The notes beneath the pieces are model-generated. The model did no database searches. It worked only from the letters and a program-made list of their open reading frames with translations, and was not told the DNA's origin. DNA of 64,000 bases from Planctomycetota bacterium. GTDB taxonomy: Bacteria > Planctomycetota > Phycisphaerae > Phycisphaerales > UBA5793. The stretch spans positions 1 to 64,000 of the forward strand of contig CAUJHZ010000037.1 of the NCBI GenBank assembly GCA_963205185.1. Reading direction: 5' to 3'. The first letter of the stretch is position 1; every line of letters begins with the position of its first letter. A program made the translations under genes and the position numbers. Shown one piece after another: positions 15,640-25,258 of the stretch.

Positions 15640-16095
15640 ATGGCTGCCCCACTGGCATACTTCATTTCCTGGACGACCAAGGGCTCCTGGCTTCATGGTG
15701 ATGAACGGGGCTTTGTTGATCGCGACAAGCGGGGTATTCAGCCACCCGACCGACTCCGCAACGAACAGGAGTTTCTGGCGCTCCGCGATGAAGTCGTCAC
15801 GCTCAAGCGCGCACAGCGCGGCGTAGTCGAATCAACAATCCGAGCACATTGCGGCATTCGGAATTGGAGCCTGCTGGCGGTTAATGCGAGGACGAACCAC
15901 GTCCACGTGGTCGTACAGGCGCCGAGCGTGGCTCCGGAAGCGGTCATGGAGCAATTCAAGGCCTGGTGTTCCCGACGGCTGAATGAGATGGCCGGGCACT
16001 CTCGAAAATGGTGGACGCCTCACGGATCGACTCGGTGGCTCAACGACAAAGCGAGTCTGGAAGCGGCAGTTGAGTACGTGCTCAATCGCCAGTAG
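15640..16095 (+). CDS. REP-associated tyrosine transposase (Y1/IS200-like HUH family)
   Basis: RAYT proteins cut and mobilise REP palindromes as single strands. The 151-residue protein starts APLAYFISWTTKGSWLHGDERGFVDRD, the classic N-terminus of this family. It has the HUH metal site in NHVHVVV (His87, His89) and the single catalytic tyrosine in VEYVLNRQ (Tyr146). Between them lie ARTNHV and PEAVMEQFKAWCSRRLNEM, the substrate-contacting helix. Both catalytic motifs are intact, so the enzyme may be active. The stop codon is 24 bp from a tandem array of six 96-bp palindromic units, presumably its substrate. An in-frame extension upstream to 15358 lacks family similarity and overlaps the opposite-strand gene. 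Confidence 0.93.
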   Translation: MAAPLAYFISWTTKGSWLHGDERGFVDRDKRGIQPPDRLRNEQEFLALRDEVVTLKRAQRGVVESTIRAHCGIRNWSLLAVNARTNHVHVVVQAPSVAPEAVMEQFKAWCSRRLNEMAGHSRKWWTPHGSTRWLNDKASLEAAVEYVLNRQ

Positions 16096-16118
16096 GACGC
16101 CTGAAATTCACGATCTCG

Positions 16119-16630
16119 ATCTTCGTCGCTGGCGCGTCGGGCTGGCGTCGGCCGTCCCGAGATATCGAAACCAGACTGACGCGCGAGCGAAGAGAGTGAA
16201 TTCGCGATGGCCTGTTCGTCCTCGCTGGCGCGTCGGTCTGGCGTCGGCCGTCCCGAGACATCGAAACCAAACTGACGCGCGAGCGAAGAGAGTGAATTTG
16301 CGATGGCATGTTCGTCCTCGCTGGCGCGTCGGGCTGGCGTCGGCCGTCCCGAGATATCGAAACCAGACTGACGCGCGAGCGAAGAGAGTGAATTTGCGAT
16401 GGCACGCTCGACCTCGCTGGCGCGTCGGTCTGGCGTCCGCCGTCCCGAGATATCGAAACCAGACTGACGCGCGAGCGAAGAGGAGGAGTTTGCGATGGTA
16501 CGCTCGGCCTCGCTGGCGCGTCGGGCTGGCGTCGGCCGTCCCGAGATATCGAAACCAGACTGACGCGCGAGCGAAGAGGAGGAATTTGCGATGGCCTGTT
16601 CGTCCTCGCTGGCGCGTCGGGCTGGTTGAG
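16119..16630. repeat. Tandem array of six 96-bp REP units next to the RAYT gene
   Basis: The marker GGCGCGTCGG recurs with exact 96-bp spacing (CGTCGG at 16135, 16231, 16327, 16423, 16519, 16615). Each unit has arm 1 CTCGCTGGCGCGTCGGTCTGG and, 30-odd bases later, arm 2 CCAGACTGACGCGCGAGCGAAG, which is nearly its reverse complement, so each unit can fold into a long hairpin. The loop side carries GCCGTCCCGAGATATCGAAA. 96 is a multiple of three, so frames on both strands stay open through the array. These frames are not genes. Confidence 0.95.
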
Positions 16631-16691
16631 CCCTTCAAGCGCGTGGTGGCAGACCGGGCACTTGGAGCTTGACAAGTCCAAGAGTCTCGAC

Positions 16692-17063
16692 TCAAATCGC
16701 CGTAGCATGCCGCGGCTGGTAGAGGCCGATGTGGCCGCGGCTGGGGAGGATGAGGCTGGTGCAGTCGCCCCACTCGGCGTGCTGGACTTGCGTCAACTCG
16801 ACGCCCTTGCTCTTGAGTTCCGCCATCATCGCCGCGAGGTCATCGCACATGAGGTAGAGCACCGCGCCCATCATCGGCTGCTCCGCGTGCTCCTGCACGA
16901 AGTTACCCTCTGAAGGGTGCACGCCGAGTTCGGCAGGCGGCAACGCAAAGATGAGCCAGCCCCCGCCGGCATCGACGCCGCGCAGGTTGAGAACATCGCG
17001 AAGAAACGCACGGTCTGCCTCAGCGTCCTTCGAGTAGAGCAGGAAATGAGCGCCGTTGATCAT
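16692..17063 (-). CDS. VOC (glyoxalase/bleomycin resistance) family protein
   Basis: The 123-residue protein has the paired beta-alpha-beta-beta-beta modules of the vicinal oxygen chelate fold: NGAHFLLYSKDAEADRAFLRDVLNL at the N-terminus, GWLIFALPPAELGVHP, then GAVLYLMCDDLAAMMAELKSKGVEL and GHIGLYQPRH at the end. Candidate metal ligands are His6, Glu45 or His48, and a C-terminal Glu/His, but the set is not clearly complete. The substrate is unknown. The ATG at 17063 has GGAG upstream (CGGAGCCACCC). It precedes the REP array on the opposite strand. Confidence 0.85.
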   Translation of the reverse strand: MINGAHFLLYSKDAEADRAFLRDVLNLRGVDAGGGWLIFALPPAELGVHPSEGNFVQEHAEQPMMGAVLYLMCDDLAAMMAELKSKGVELTQVQHAEWGDCTSLILPSRGHIGLYQPRHATAI

Positions 17064-17087
17064 GGGTGGCTCCGATGAGAGACTGAG

Positions 17088-17531
17088 TTAGCGGTCGGGA
17101 CCGCTGTGGCCCAGCTCCAGGTGCTCGCGAATCATTTCATTCGGGTCCGCGCCGTTCCAAAGCACGGGGAAGGTGCTTCCATCCGGCCGTGTAACTGGTG
17201 ATACATCGGACGGCCGTGCCGGATCAAAGCTCCAGTCGACACGGATCATTTTCCGCAGGGATTCTTTGTAATCCTGCTCGGCGGAATGTGGACCTCGGAG
17301 CACGAGTTGTGACGCGGGCGACGTGTCAAGGACGGTGAAGAGATCGTCCCAGGATGTCGGCCAGTGATTGTCGTGGGTGCGAAGGTACTCGACCAAGAGT
17401 GTGCCTGTGTCCCACGCAGCGTATGCCTCCGGGAGGCGTCGCAGCGAGTACACCACCCTGATGCCAATCCAGACGGCGACCGCGAGCGCGGCGGCTGAGG
17501 TGGCGAGGATGATCTTGCGGCGGCGGGTCAC
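17088..17531 (-). CDS. Hypothetical exported/anchored protein
   Basis: A 147-residue protein with one N-terminal hydrophobic segment (about 7-26: IILATSAAALAVAVWIGIRVVY) and a soluble remainder containing LVEYLRTHDNHWPTSWDDL and VDWSFDPARPSDV. The 'HWPTSWDDL' stretch resembles short peptides seen in planctomycetal pseudopilin-like or anchored proteins, but no family can be named. The start is GTG at 17531; TACGCT lies six bases upstream and there is no Shine-Dalgarno. It is 24 bp from the VOC gene downstream and may be transcribed with it. Confidence 0.7.
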   Translation of the reverse strand: MTRRRKIILATSAAALAVAVWIGIRVVYSLRRLPEAYAAWDTGTLLVEYLRTHDNHWPTSWDDLFTVLDTSPASQLVLRGPHSAEQDYKESLRKMIRVDWSFDPARPSDVSPVTRPDGSTFPVLWNGADPNEMIREHLELGHSGPDR

Positions 17532-17537
17532 TGCACA

Positions 17538-17543
17538 AGCGTA
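17538..17543 (-). promoter_or_regulatory. Candidate -10 element (TACGCT) of the 17088 gene
   Basis: TACGCT, then TGTGCA, then the GTG start at 17531: a 6-nt gap with no ribosome binding site. Confidence 0.33.
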
Positions 17544-17588
17544 GTTCAGGAATGGCGAACGGTTTGCGGTGCTATTCCATGGAGTACG

Positions 17589-17936
17589 TCAAACAAGCCG
17601 GGCGCCGCAGCCAGAACAACCCGTCGCGCCGGAACGGATCCGCATGCGGCGAGGCTTGAAGTTTCCGGTTCCGAGTTTCCAAAGCGAGCGGCCACAATGC
17701 GGGCACTTCACCATCGGCCTGCATAACAGTTGGGTGAGGGCAAAGGCCACCGTCAGAGAGATGCCGAAGATCGTTGCGATCGTGGCGAGCGGCGGGATGG
17801 CGGCCAGCCCAATGACGAGTAGCACAGCCGGTAGCGATACCATCATCGTGACGATGGATCGAATCTGCGCTGCGCGAACGAGTTGTTGCAGCAGGTCGAC
17901 TCTCCAGATCACACCTTCAGGAGGCGGCGACTTCAC
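17589..17936 (-). CDS. Membrane protein with zinc ribbon, last gene of the zeta cassette
   Basis: A 115-residue protein with two hydrophobic segments (about 29-46 and 48-68) followed by a zinc ribbon, CPHC near 78 and CSGC near 107. The spacing between the CxxC pairs is longer than in the 15063 and 255 proteins. The start is GTG at 17936, and its first bases overlap the stop of the preceding 65-residue gene (GTGA, 4-bp overlap), so translation is likely coupled. Function is unknown. Its position at the end of a tightly packed hutU, zeta, small-protein run suggests co-expression with the toxin-like kinase. Confidence 0.72.
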   Translation of the reverse strand: MKSPPPEGVIWRVDLLQQLVRAAQIRSIVTMMVSLPAVLLVIGLAAIPPLATIATIFGISLTVAFALTQLLCRPMVKCPHCGRSLWKLGTGNFKPRRMRIRSGATGCSGCGARLV

Positions 17937-18130
17937 CCCTGCTCCAGCGCCTTGCGAATCTCCTCAGGGCTGAGAATCCTGACACCGCCGTTCTGATCCG
18001 ACACCGCGACGGACTCGCCGAGGAGCATGTGGCGGCGCAGGGCGGCGCGGACGGCGTTGCGCATCGCCTGTTGCAGGGCGAACGCATCCACCTCGCGTTT
18101 CGTTTCATTTTCGCCTGATTCCTGAATCAT
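17933..18130 (-). CDS. Small 65-residue protein downstream of zeta toxin, possible antitoxin
   Basis: The short protein is helix-rich and charged: VDAFALQQAMRNAVRAALRRHMLLG, then a beta hairpin VAVSDQNGGVRIL and SPEEIRKAL. The 'V...NGG.V..LSPEEI' ending resembles small proteins commonly found beside zeta/P-loop toxin genes, including ones annotated as possible antitoxins, though it is not a classical epsilon antitoxin. The ATG at 18130 begins one base after the zeta stop. The 3' end overlaps the next gene by four bases. It is best explained as the partner of the zeta-like kinase. Confidence 0.7.
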   Translation of the reverse strand: MIQESGENETKREVDAFALQQAMRNAVRAALRRHMLLGESVAVSDQNGGVRILSPEEIRKALEQG

Positions 18131-18131
18131 C

Positions 18132-18709
18132 TCACGTGCCCTCAATCCGCTTCCACACTTCCGCCATCTCGACGTGAAGCTGGCCAGCCATCGAGCCGTA
18201 GGCGACAAGGTTGGGGCCTGCGGCGCCCGTGTTATCATAGACAAACCACTGATCGGCCAGCGGGATATACAGGTCGAGGAGGTTTTGGACGCTTCGCGCG
18301 TATCTGCGGCGAATCGTCTCAACTGGGATGGAATGCCCTCCCGCCTGTACCCGCCGCGCAACTCGTTGCACGGCCGTTTCGGTTGAATCCACCCAGATGT
18401 AGGCGATGTGCAGGCGGTATCCGCTGCTGCGCATGTTCTTGATCCATGGCACGAGCGAACGGCTGGCAAGGGTTGATTCAAAGGCGAACGACTCGCGCTT
18501 GGCAGCGAGGAGTTGAATCCGCTCAAGCATGATCCTCGATGCCCCGAATGCTTGTGACAGCGGGTCGAGATCCGAAAGTCCCCGAGCGATCACGTCTGCA
18601 TTGACAAATGTGCTGATGCCAAACTGCTGAGGGAGGACTGCCGGCGCAACCGTCGTTTTTCCCGCACCGTTCGGTCCGCCAATCACGACGATTGTCGGAC
18701 TGGGGTCCA

Positions 18710-18710
<1 letters not shown>
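18132..18710 (-). CDS. Zeta toxin-like P-loop kinase
   Basis: Zeta toxins phosphorylate UDP-N-acetylglucosamine to block wall synthesis. The 192-residue protein has the P-loop GGPNGAGKTT (11-20), NADVIARGL, the conserved SFAFESTLASRS, and ARRVQAGGHSIPVETIRRRY, a stretch typical of chromosomal zeta-family proteins of about 190-200 residues. Whether it is a toxin or a metabolic kinase cannot be decided here. The ATG at 18710 shares its A with the hutU stop (TGATG), so it is translationally coupled to hutU. The 65-residue partner follows after one base. An upstream in-frame ATG at 18749 lies inside hutU and has no family similarity. Confidence 0.85.
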
Positions 18711-20368
<1,658 letters not shown>

Positions 20369-20610
20369 GAGGTCCTCCCCTGTTCGATCATACAGGCCGG
20401 GATGGCGGCCGACACCCTCCTCTACTGTGTTCGAAGATCGGCGGGAATCAAGCCTGAGCGGGAAGAATCGGGCTCCAGGGCCCCTGCCGATCTCTCCCCG
20501 GCCGCCCCACGCCCGGCTGGCCGCGTTGCCCCCTGCCCGGAGCGGGAATATCATCCCGGATAAGAATCGCAAGACGGTAACACTGGAAAAAGAGACGAGG
20601 ACAAACTTCG

Positions 20611-20880
20611 ATGGCCATTGCTCCCGCCGCAAAAACCAAGGTCATTTCCGACCACGGGCGACACGATAAGGACACCGGATCGCCGGAAGTCCAGATTGCC
20701 GTGCTCACCGCCCGCGTGACGGATCTGACCGAGCACCTCAAGAACCACCGCCAGGATCACCACAGCCGCCGCGGCCTTCTCATGATGGTCGGCAAGCGAA
20801 ACCGGCTCCTGCGCTACCTCTCGCGCACCGATCGCGACGGGTATCTGAAACTCATCGAAAGACTGGGCCTGCGCAAGTAG
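20611..20880 (+). CDS. rpsO: 30S ribosomal protein S15
   Basis: S15 binds the central domain of 16S rRNA and helps assemble the platform of the small subunit. The 89-residue protein has the expected length and the conserved [50 protein letters not shown] and the basic C-terminus. The ATG at 20611 has AGGA nine bases upstream. In many bacteria rpsO is followed by pnp, as here after 280 bp. The 240-bp divergent gap to hutU includes a small CGGGA/TCCCG hairpin near 20541 and no other gene. Confidence 0.97.
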   Translation: MAIAPAAKTKVISDHGRHDKDTGSPEVQIAVLTARVTDLTEHLKNHRQDHHSRRGLLMMVGKRNRLLRYLSRTDRDGYLKLIERLGLRK

Positions 20881-20964
20881 CCGGGAGCGTTTCTCTGGTG
20901 CGCATCCGGCTGCTTCGACTTTTCTCGCCTTCGCTGCGGCAGTCCACTCCGGGCTGTGCGGTTC

Positions 20965-21030
20965 TGCACCGTTTCGGTGCACACTGCAGCAAGGTGATCG
21001 ATCTGTCGGTTCATCGCAGTTGGCGATGAA
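20965..21030 (+). promoter_or_regulatory. Two hairpins in the rpsO-pnp intergenic region
   Basis: TGCACCG-TTT-CGGTGCA at 20965-20981 (7-bp stem) and TTCATCGC-AGTTG-GCGATGAA at 21010-21030 (8-bp stem, 5-nt loop). Neither has a T-run. In E. coli the pnp leader forms a stem cut by RNase III that lets PNPase repress itself; these hairpins are in the right place for a similar control, but this is inference. Confidence 0.5.
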
Positions 21031-21160
21031 GTCGGACGCTCAGGCCCGTTGACAGACACTGGCCAGCCAGTTGAACGCTCGTCGGAGGTGATCGTGGATC
21101 GATCGCCGCTCCGGCGCCGCACATTGGCAGGCCGACCCAAGAAGGGACAGCAAATACATC

Positions 21161-23308
21161 ATGGCACTTATTCGAGTCGAACGTGAAATCGGCGGCCGCA
21201 CACTCACCCTGGAGACAGGCCGCATCGCCCGGCAGGCGAACGCGGCGGTGCTCGCGACGTACGGCGGCACGACCGTGCTGGCGACCGTCGTCCGCGCCCC
21301 GGCCCGCCCCGGTCTGGACTTCTTCCCCCTGTCCGTCGATTACCGCGAGAAGACCCCAGCCGCCGGCAAGTTTCCCGGCGGTTTTCGAAAGCGCGAAGGC
21401 GCGCCAAACGAAAAAGAGATCCTCACCATGCGGATGATCGACCGGCCGATCCGCCCGCTCTTCCCGGATGGCTTCGTCGAAGAGGTGCAGATCCAGTGCT
21501 GGGTGATGAGCCATGACACGCTCAACGACTCGGACGTCCTGGCCGGCACGGCCGCATCCGCCGCCCTGGCCATCAGCAACTGCCCGTTCGAAGGGCCGAT
21601 CGCCACGGTGCGCGTCGGTCGCATCGACGACCAGTTTGTCATCAACCCGACGAGTGCGCAGCTCGAGTATTCGGATATCGATCTCGTTCTTTCCGGCCAC
21701 AAGGATGGCATGAACATGATCGAAGTCGGCGCGGCTGAAGTGCCCGATGCCGACGTCATCGCCGCGATGAGGTTCGGCTACGAACACATCAAGGACATCC
21801 TCGGGCTCATCGGCGAACTCGCCGAGAAGGCCGGCCAACCGAAGGTCCTCGGCGACCTCGTCGTCGTGCCCGATGAGATCATGGAACTCGTCAAGCGCGA
21901 ACTCGGCAACCAGATGAGCGAGGCCAGGCAGATCCCCTGCAAACAGGAGCGTGCCGATCGCGTAGCGGCGATTGCCGAAGAGTTCATGGCGGCCCATTGC
22001 GCTGCGCCGGCCGGAAGCAGTTACAGCGACTACGTCGCCCACGCTCTGAAGGTCTCGCAGTGCAAAGAAGCGATCCGCCAGCTCGAGAAAAAGACGGCGC
22101 GCCGCCTGCTGGCTAAGAAGGGCATTCGGGCTGACGGCCGCGATCTCAGGCAGATTCGCACGCTTGAAATGGAAGTGGGAATCTTCCAGCGGACGCACGG
22201 CTCGGCGTTCTTCCAGCGCGGCGAAACGCAGTCGCTCGTGTCGTGCACACTGGGAACAACGCGGGACGAGCAGATCATCGACGGCCTGCTTCCCGAGTAT
22301 TCGAAGAAGTTTGTGCTGCACTACAACTTCCCGCCCTTCTGCACGGGCGAGGCGAAGCGCATCATGGGACCCGGCCGGCGCGAAATCGGCCACGGCGCGC
22401 TGGCCGAGCGCAGCCTCGTCGGCGTACTGCCGGATCCGGAAGACTTCCCCTACACCATCCGCGTCGTGTCCGATATCACCGAGTCCAACGGCTCATCTTC
22501 GATGGCTTCGGTTTGCGGCGGAACGCTGGCCCTGATGGATGCAGGCGTGCCGATCAAGAATCCGGTTGCGGGTATCTCGATCGGCCGCGTCACCGACGAA
22601 GACACCGGCGAAGAGACCTACATCACCGACATCATCGGCGAGGAAGACTTCTTCGGCGACATGGACTTCAAGATCTGCGGCACGCACGAAGGGATTACGG
22701 GCATCCAGCTCGATCTCAAGGCGCGCGGTCTCAACTTCGAGCAGATCACGCAGATTTTCGCGCAGGCGCACGAAGGCCGGATGTTCCTCCTCGATGAGAT
22801 GCGCAAGGTTATCGCCGAGCCGCGCGCCGACATCAGCGCCTTTGCGCCGCGCATCATCACGCTGCGCATCAGTCCGGACAACATCGGCAAACTCATCGGC
22901 CCGGGCGGCAAGACCATCCGCGCCATCCAGGAGCGCACCGGCGCGACCATCGACGTCGAAGACGACGGCACCGTCATGATCGCCACGGCCAACGGCGAAG
23001 CGGCGGCGCAGGCCAAGGCCGAGGTCGAAGCCCTCACCGCCGAGGTCAAGGTCGGCACCGTCTACACCGGCAAGGTCGTCGCCGTGAAGGATTTCGGCTG
23101 CTTCGTCGAGATCGCGCCCGGCACCGACGGCATGTGCCACGTCTCCGAACTCGCCGAAGGGTTCGTCAAGAACGTGGGAGACGTGGTCAAACTCGGCGAC
23201 ACGATCAAGGTGAAAGTCATCTCGATCGACGACCAGGGCCGCATCAAGTTGAGCCGCAAAGCCGTCCTCAAGGACGAAGCCAAGCAGGAGCAGCCGGCCG
23301 CGTCGTAA
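21161..23308 (+). CDS. pnp: Polyribonucleotide nucleotidyltransferase (PNPase)
   Basis: PNPase degrades RNA 3'-5' with phosphate and can add tails. At 715 residues it shows the standard order: first RNase PH-like domain (about 1-235, with FFPLSVDYREKTPAAGKFPGG), helical domain, second RNase PH-like domain (about 310-540, with GEAKRIMGPGRREIGHGALAERS and SDITESNGSSSMASVCGG), KH domain with the GPGG loop (NIGKLIGPGGKTI, about 570), and S1 domain (GTVYTGKVVAVKDFGCFVEI to the end). The ATG at 21161 is preceded by AAGGGA at a rather long distance (13 nt). It follows rpsO, the usual gene order, and ends against a strong hairpin. Confidence 0.98.
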   Translation: MALIRVEREIGGRTLTLETGRIARQANAAVLATYGGTTVLATVVRAPARPGLDFFPLSVDYREKTPAAGKFPGGFRKREGAPNEKEILTMRMIDRPIRPLFPDGFVEEVQIQCWVMSHDTLNDSDVLAGTAASAALAISNCPFEGPIATVRVGRIDDQFVINPTSAQLEYSDIDLVLSGHKDGMNMIEVGAAEVPDADVIAAMRFGYEHIKDILGLIGELAEKAGQPKVLGDLVVVPDEIMELVKRELGNQMSEARQIPCKQERADRVAAIAEEFMAAHCAAPAGSSYSDYVAHALKVSQCKEAIRQLEKKTARRLLAKKGIRADGRDLRQIRTLEMEVGIFQRTHGSAFFQRGETQSLVSCTLGTTRDEQIIDGLLPEYSKKFVLHYNFPPFCTGEAKRIMGPGRREIGHGALAERSLVGVLPDPEDFPYTIRVVSDITESNGSSSMASVCGGTLALMDAGVPIKNPVAGISIGRVTDEDTGEETYITDIIGEEDFFGDMDFKICGTHEGITGIQLDLKARGLNFEQITQIFAQAHEGRMFLLDEMRKVIAEPRADISAFAPRIITLRISPDNIGKLIGPGGKTIRAIQERTGATIDVEDDGTVMIATANGEAAAQAKAEVEALTAEVKVGTVYTGKVVAVKDFGCFVEIAPGTDGMCHVSELAEGFVKNVGDVVKLGDTIKVKVISIDDQGRIKLSRKAVLKDEAKQEQPAAS

Positions 23309-23336
23309 ACAGCTCTCGTCTGAATGTGAGATTCTG

Positions 23337-23364
23337 GCGGCCGTGCCCGGAGGGGCGCGGCCGC
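23337..23364. terminator. Bidirectional hairpin between pnp and the PagL-like gene
   Basis: A 12-bp stem, GCGGCCGTGCCC (23337-23348) against GGGCGCGGCCGC (23353-23364) with one T-G wobble and a GGAG loop. It sits 28 bp after pnp and 20 bp after the convergent gene's stop. No long T-run follows. Confidence 0.65.
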
Positions 23365-23384
23365 TTGTCGTACGGGTTCAGGGC

Positions 23385-24029
23385 TCAGTTTCCCCACGGA
23401 AACGAAATGCCGACATAGCCCATGACCGAATCGCGGCCGGGGTTATTGCGCTCGCCTTGAGTGCGCGCGTTGGAGATGTGGTGCCAGCGCACGCCGGTCA
23501 TGAGGCGGGCGCCGCCGTCGCCCAGCGCGAAGGTTGCACCAAGCCCGACCTGAGGCGTGAAGTTGTACTCGGTGCCCTCCTCGGGCACGTCGGTGTCCGC
23601 GTAGAGCACGCCCGCCCCGGCGTCCGTGTAGAGCGACCACGACTGGCGGTTGAGGAAGTGCCAGCGCAGGAGGGCGTTGAAATTGCCGCCCCAGGCGCTG
23701 TCGAACTGATCGAAATAGAACATGCCGAGTTCGAGATTGACGCTGAGGTCGCGGGCGAAGAAGTACTCGGCGGTGAAGTGCAGGTTGTAGTGCTCGGCGT
23801 TTTCGAGATCGGAGGCGGCGCCGCCGTAGAACCCCCACCGCCAGGTCTCAGGCTCGCCGAAGATTGCGACGCGTGCAGCGGGAGCCAGCGGCTCGGTTGC
23901 GTCTGATGCTGGCGCATCCGGCTGCGTCACGGGGCGACCGCCGGTCAAGAGCCAGTCGAAGTCGTTGTCAGCGCGCGCGGCGGATGCGGTGAGAGCGGCG
24001 ATCAACAGGCAGGTACAGCAACGCATCAT
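23385..24029 (-). CDS. PagL-like lipid A 3-O-deacylase / acyloxyacyl hydrolase
   Basis: A 214-residue outer-membrane-type protein. It starts with a signal peptide (MMRCCTCLLIAALTASAARA), then a short Pro/Ala linker (PVTQPDAPASDATEPLAPA). A series of amphipathic beta strands follows with aromatic girdles (FYGGAASDLENAEHYNLHF, YFFARDLSVNLELGMFYFD). Near the end GVRWHHISNARTQGERNNPGRD carries the His184-x-Ser186 pair and NPG loop of PagL (PF09411), where His-Ser-Glu removes the 3-O acyl chain of lipid A in the outer membrane. The closing VMGYVGISFPW is a typical last strand. The family call is good; the substrate is inferred. Confidence 0.75.
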   Translation of the reverse strand: MMRCCTCLLIAALTASAARADNDFDWLLTGGRPVTQPDAPASDATEPLAPAARVAIFGEPETWRWGFYGGAASDLENAEHYNLHFTAEYFFARDLSVNLELGMFYFDQFDSAWGGNFNALLRWHFLNRQSWSLYTDAGAGVLYADTDVPEEGTEYNFTPQVGLGATFALGDGGARLMTGVRWHHISNARTQGERNNPGRDSVMGYVGISFPWGN

Positions 24030-24167
24030 GTTCGGTCTCTCCAGTGGCCCGCAGGCAAGCGGGCGCAGAGGATATGCGCGCCAAGCCGCGCTGCGAGCCA
24101 AAAGCAAACCGGCGACTCGCATGGCGAGCCGCCGGGAGTTGGTGCGTGCAGATGCGTTGAGCGCCGA

Positions 24168-24788
24168 TCAGCGCTTCTTGATGATGCCCTGGGTCGAAAG
24201 GAAGTCCACGAGCGCAATGACTTCGTCATCAAGCGACATCTCAGCGGTATTCAGAACGAGTTCGGCCTTCTCGGGCGCTTCGTAGGGATCGTCGATGCCG
24301 GTGAAGCCCTTGATCTCGCCGGCGCGGGCCTTCTTGTACAGTCCCTTGGGATCGCGCGCTTCGGCGACCTCAAGCGGCGTCTCGACGTAGACCTCGAAGA
24401 ACTTCATGCCGCCCTTCTCGCAGGCCTCGCGGGCGGTCTGGCGATCGCGGAGGTACGGGCTGATGAAGCTGGTCAGCGTGATGATGCCTGCGTCGGCAAA
24501 GAGCTTGGCGACCTCGCCGATGCGGCGGATGTTCTCGGCGCGATCCTCGGCGCTGAACCCGAGGTTCTTGTTGAGGCCGAAGCGGATGTTGTCGCCGTCG
24601 AGGCGGTAGCAGTGATGGCCGAGGTTGACCAGGGCCGACTCGAGTGCGCACGCGATGGTGGACTTGCCCGAACCCGAGAGGCCGGTGAACCAGAGGACGC
24701 ACCCCTTCTGCCCCAGCGCCTTCCAGCGCTCGTCGCGGCTGACTTCGCCCTCGTGCCAGTGAATGTTCGTCGCCTTCTGCTGCGTCAT
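24168..24788 (-). CDS. cysC: Adenylyl-sulfate kinase
   Basis: The enzyme phosphorylates adenosine 5'-phosphosulfate to PAPS for sulfate assimilation or sulfation. The 206-residue protein has the P-loop GLSGSGKST (36-44), [19 protein letters not shown] (the APS-binding region), [28 protein letters not shown] and [25 protein letters not shown]. Length and motifs are standard for free-standing CysC. The ATG at 24788 is preceded by GAGGGG. The sulfurylase genes cysD and cysN are not in the window, so it is either orphan or coupled elsewhere. Confidence 0.97.
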   Translation of the reverse strand: MTQQKATNIHWHEGEVSRDERWKALGQKGCVLWFTGLSGSGKSTIACALESALVNLGHHCYRLDGDNIRFGLNKNLGFSAEDRAENIRRIGEVAKLFADAGIITLTSFISPYLRDRQTAREACEKGGMKFFEVYVETPLEVAEARDPKGLYKKARAGEIKGFTGIDDPYEAPEKAELVLNTAEMSLDDEVIALVDFLSTQGIIKKR

Positions 24789-24903
24789 GGTCCCCTCGCT
24801 GTGAATTGGCTTTTGATCGGGAATTCGTGGACGGCAAGGGTAGGCGCGGCGGGGAAGTCCGGACAGCGGGCCCGGGTCGGCGTGCGGCCTGCCGGGGGCG
24901 AAA

Positions 24904-25254
24904 TCAGGTCTCCTCCGCAATGCCCTCGACCCGGTCCCGATGCACTCTGAGCATCCGGAAACGGCCGATGTTGTCTCGGATCCAGGGCCAATGGCGCGAG
25001 AGAATGTCGTGGAATTCACGCAGCCGCACATTGCCGAAGCAGACATGCACTACCCGCGGCGGCGGCGGTGAAAACGCAGCCAGATCCGAGAAGTCCGCAT
25101 CCTTTGAGACGATGACGAGGTCTCGGTCACGCGCGAAATCCCATATCTGTCGGTCAGTCCACTGCTCATCCAGGTCCCGCACGTGCAGGAAGTCCGGCCC
25201 TTGCCAGAGCGCAAAGTGATAGGGGAGATTGGCGTCGATCACGAACTGGGCCAT
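24904..25254 (-). CDS. DUF5615 PIN-like protein (probable toxin)
   Basis: The 116-residue protein has the PIN-like acidic pattern: [11 protein letters not shown] (Asp7) at the N-terminus, [35 protein letters not shown] (with the SKDADF motif of DUF5615) and VVHVCFGN. The family is related to VapC-type ribonucleases. It follows a DUF433 gene by four bases on the same strand, the usual antitoxin-then-toxin order. The ATG at 25254 starts the conserved QFVIDANLP. The target RNA is unknown. Confidence 0.88.
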   Translation of the reverse strand: MAQFVIDANLPYHFALWQGPDFLHVRDLDEQWTDRQIWDFARDRDLVIVSKDADFSDLAAFSPPPPRVVHVCFGNVRLREFHDILSRHWPWIRDNIGRFRMLRVHRDRVEGIAEET

Positions 25255-25258
25255 CGCG

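Noticed and set aside
16119-16630. A CRISPR array
   Set aside because: Units are contiguous 96-bp copies without unique spacers, and no cas genes are present.
15983-16672. Frames through the 96-bp array on both strands
   Set aside because: 96 is a multiple of three so frames stay open by arithmetic. The peptides are repeats of 32 residues with no fold.
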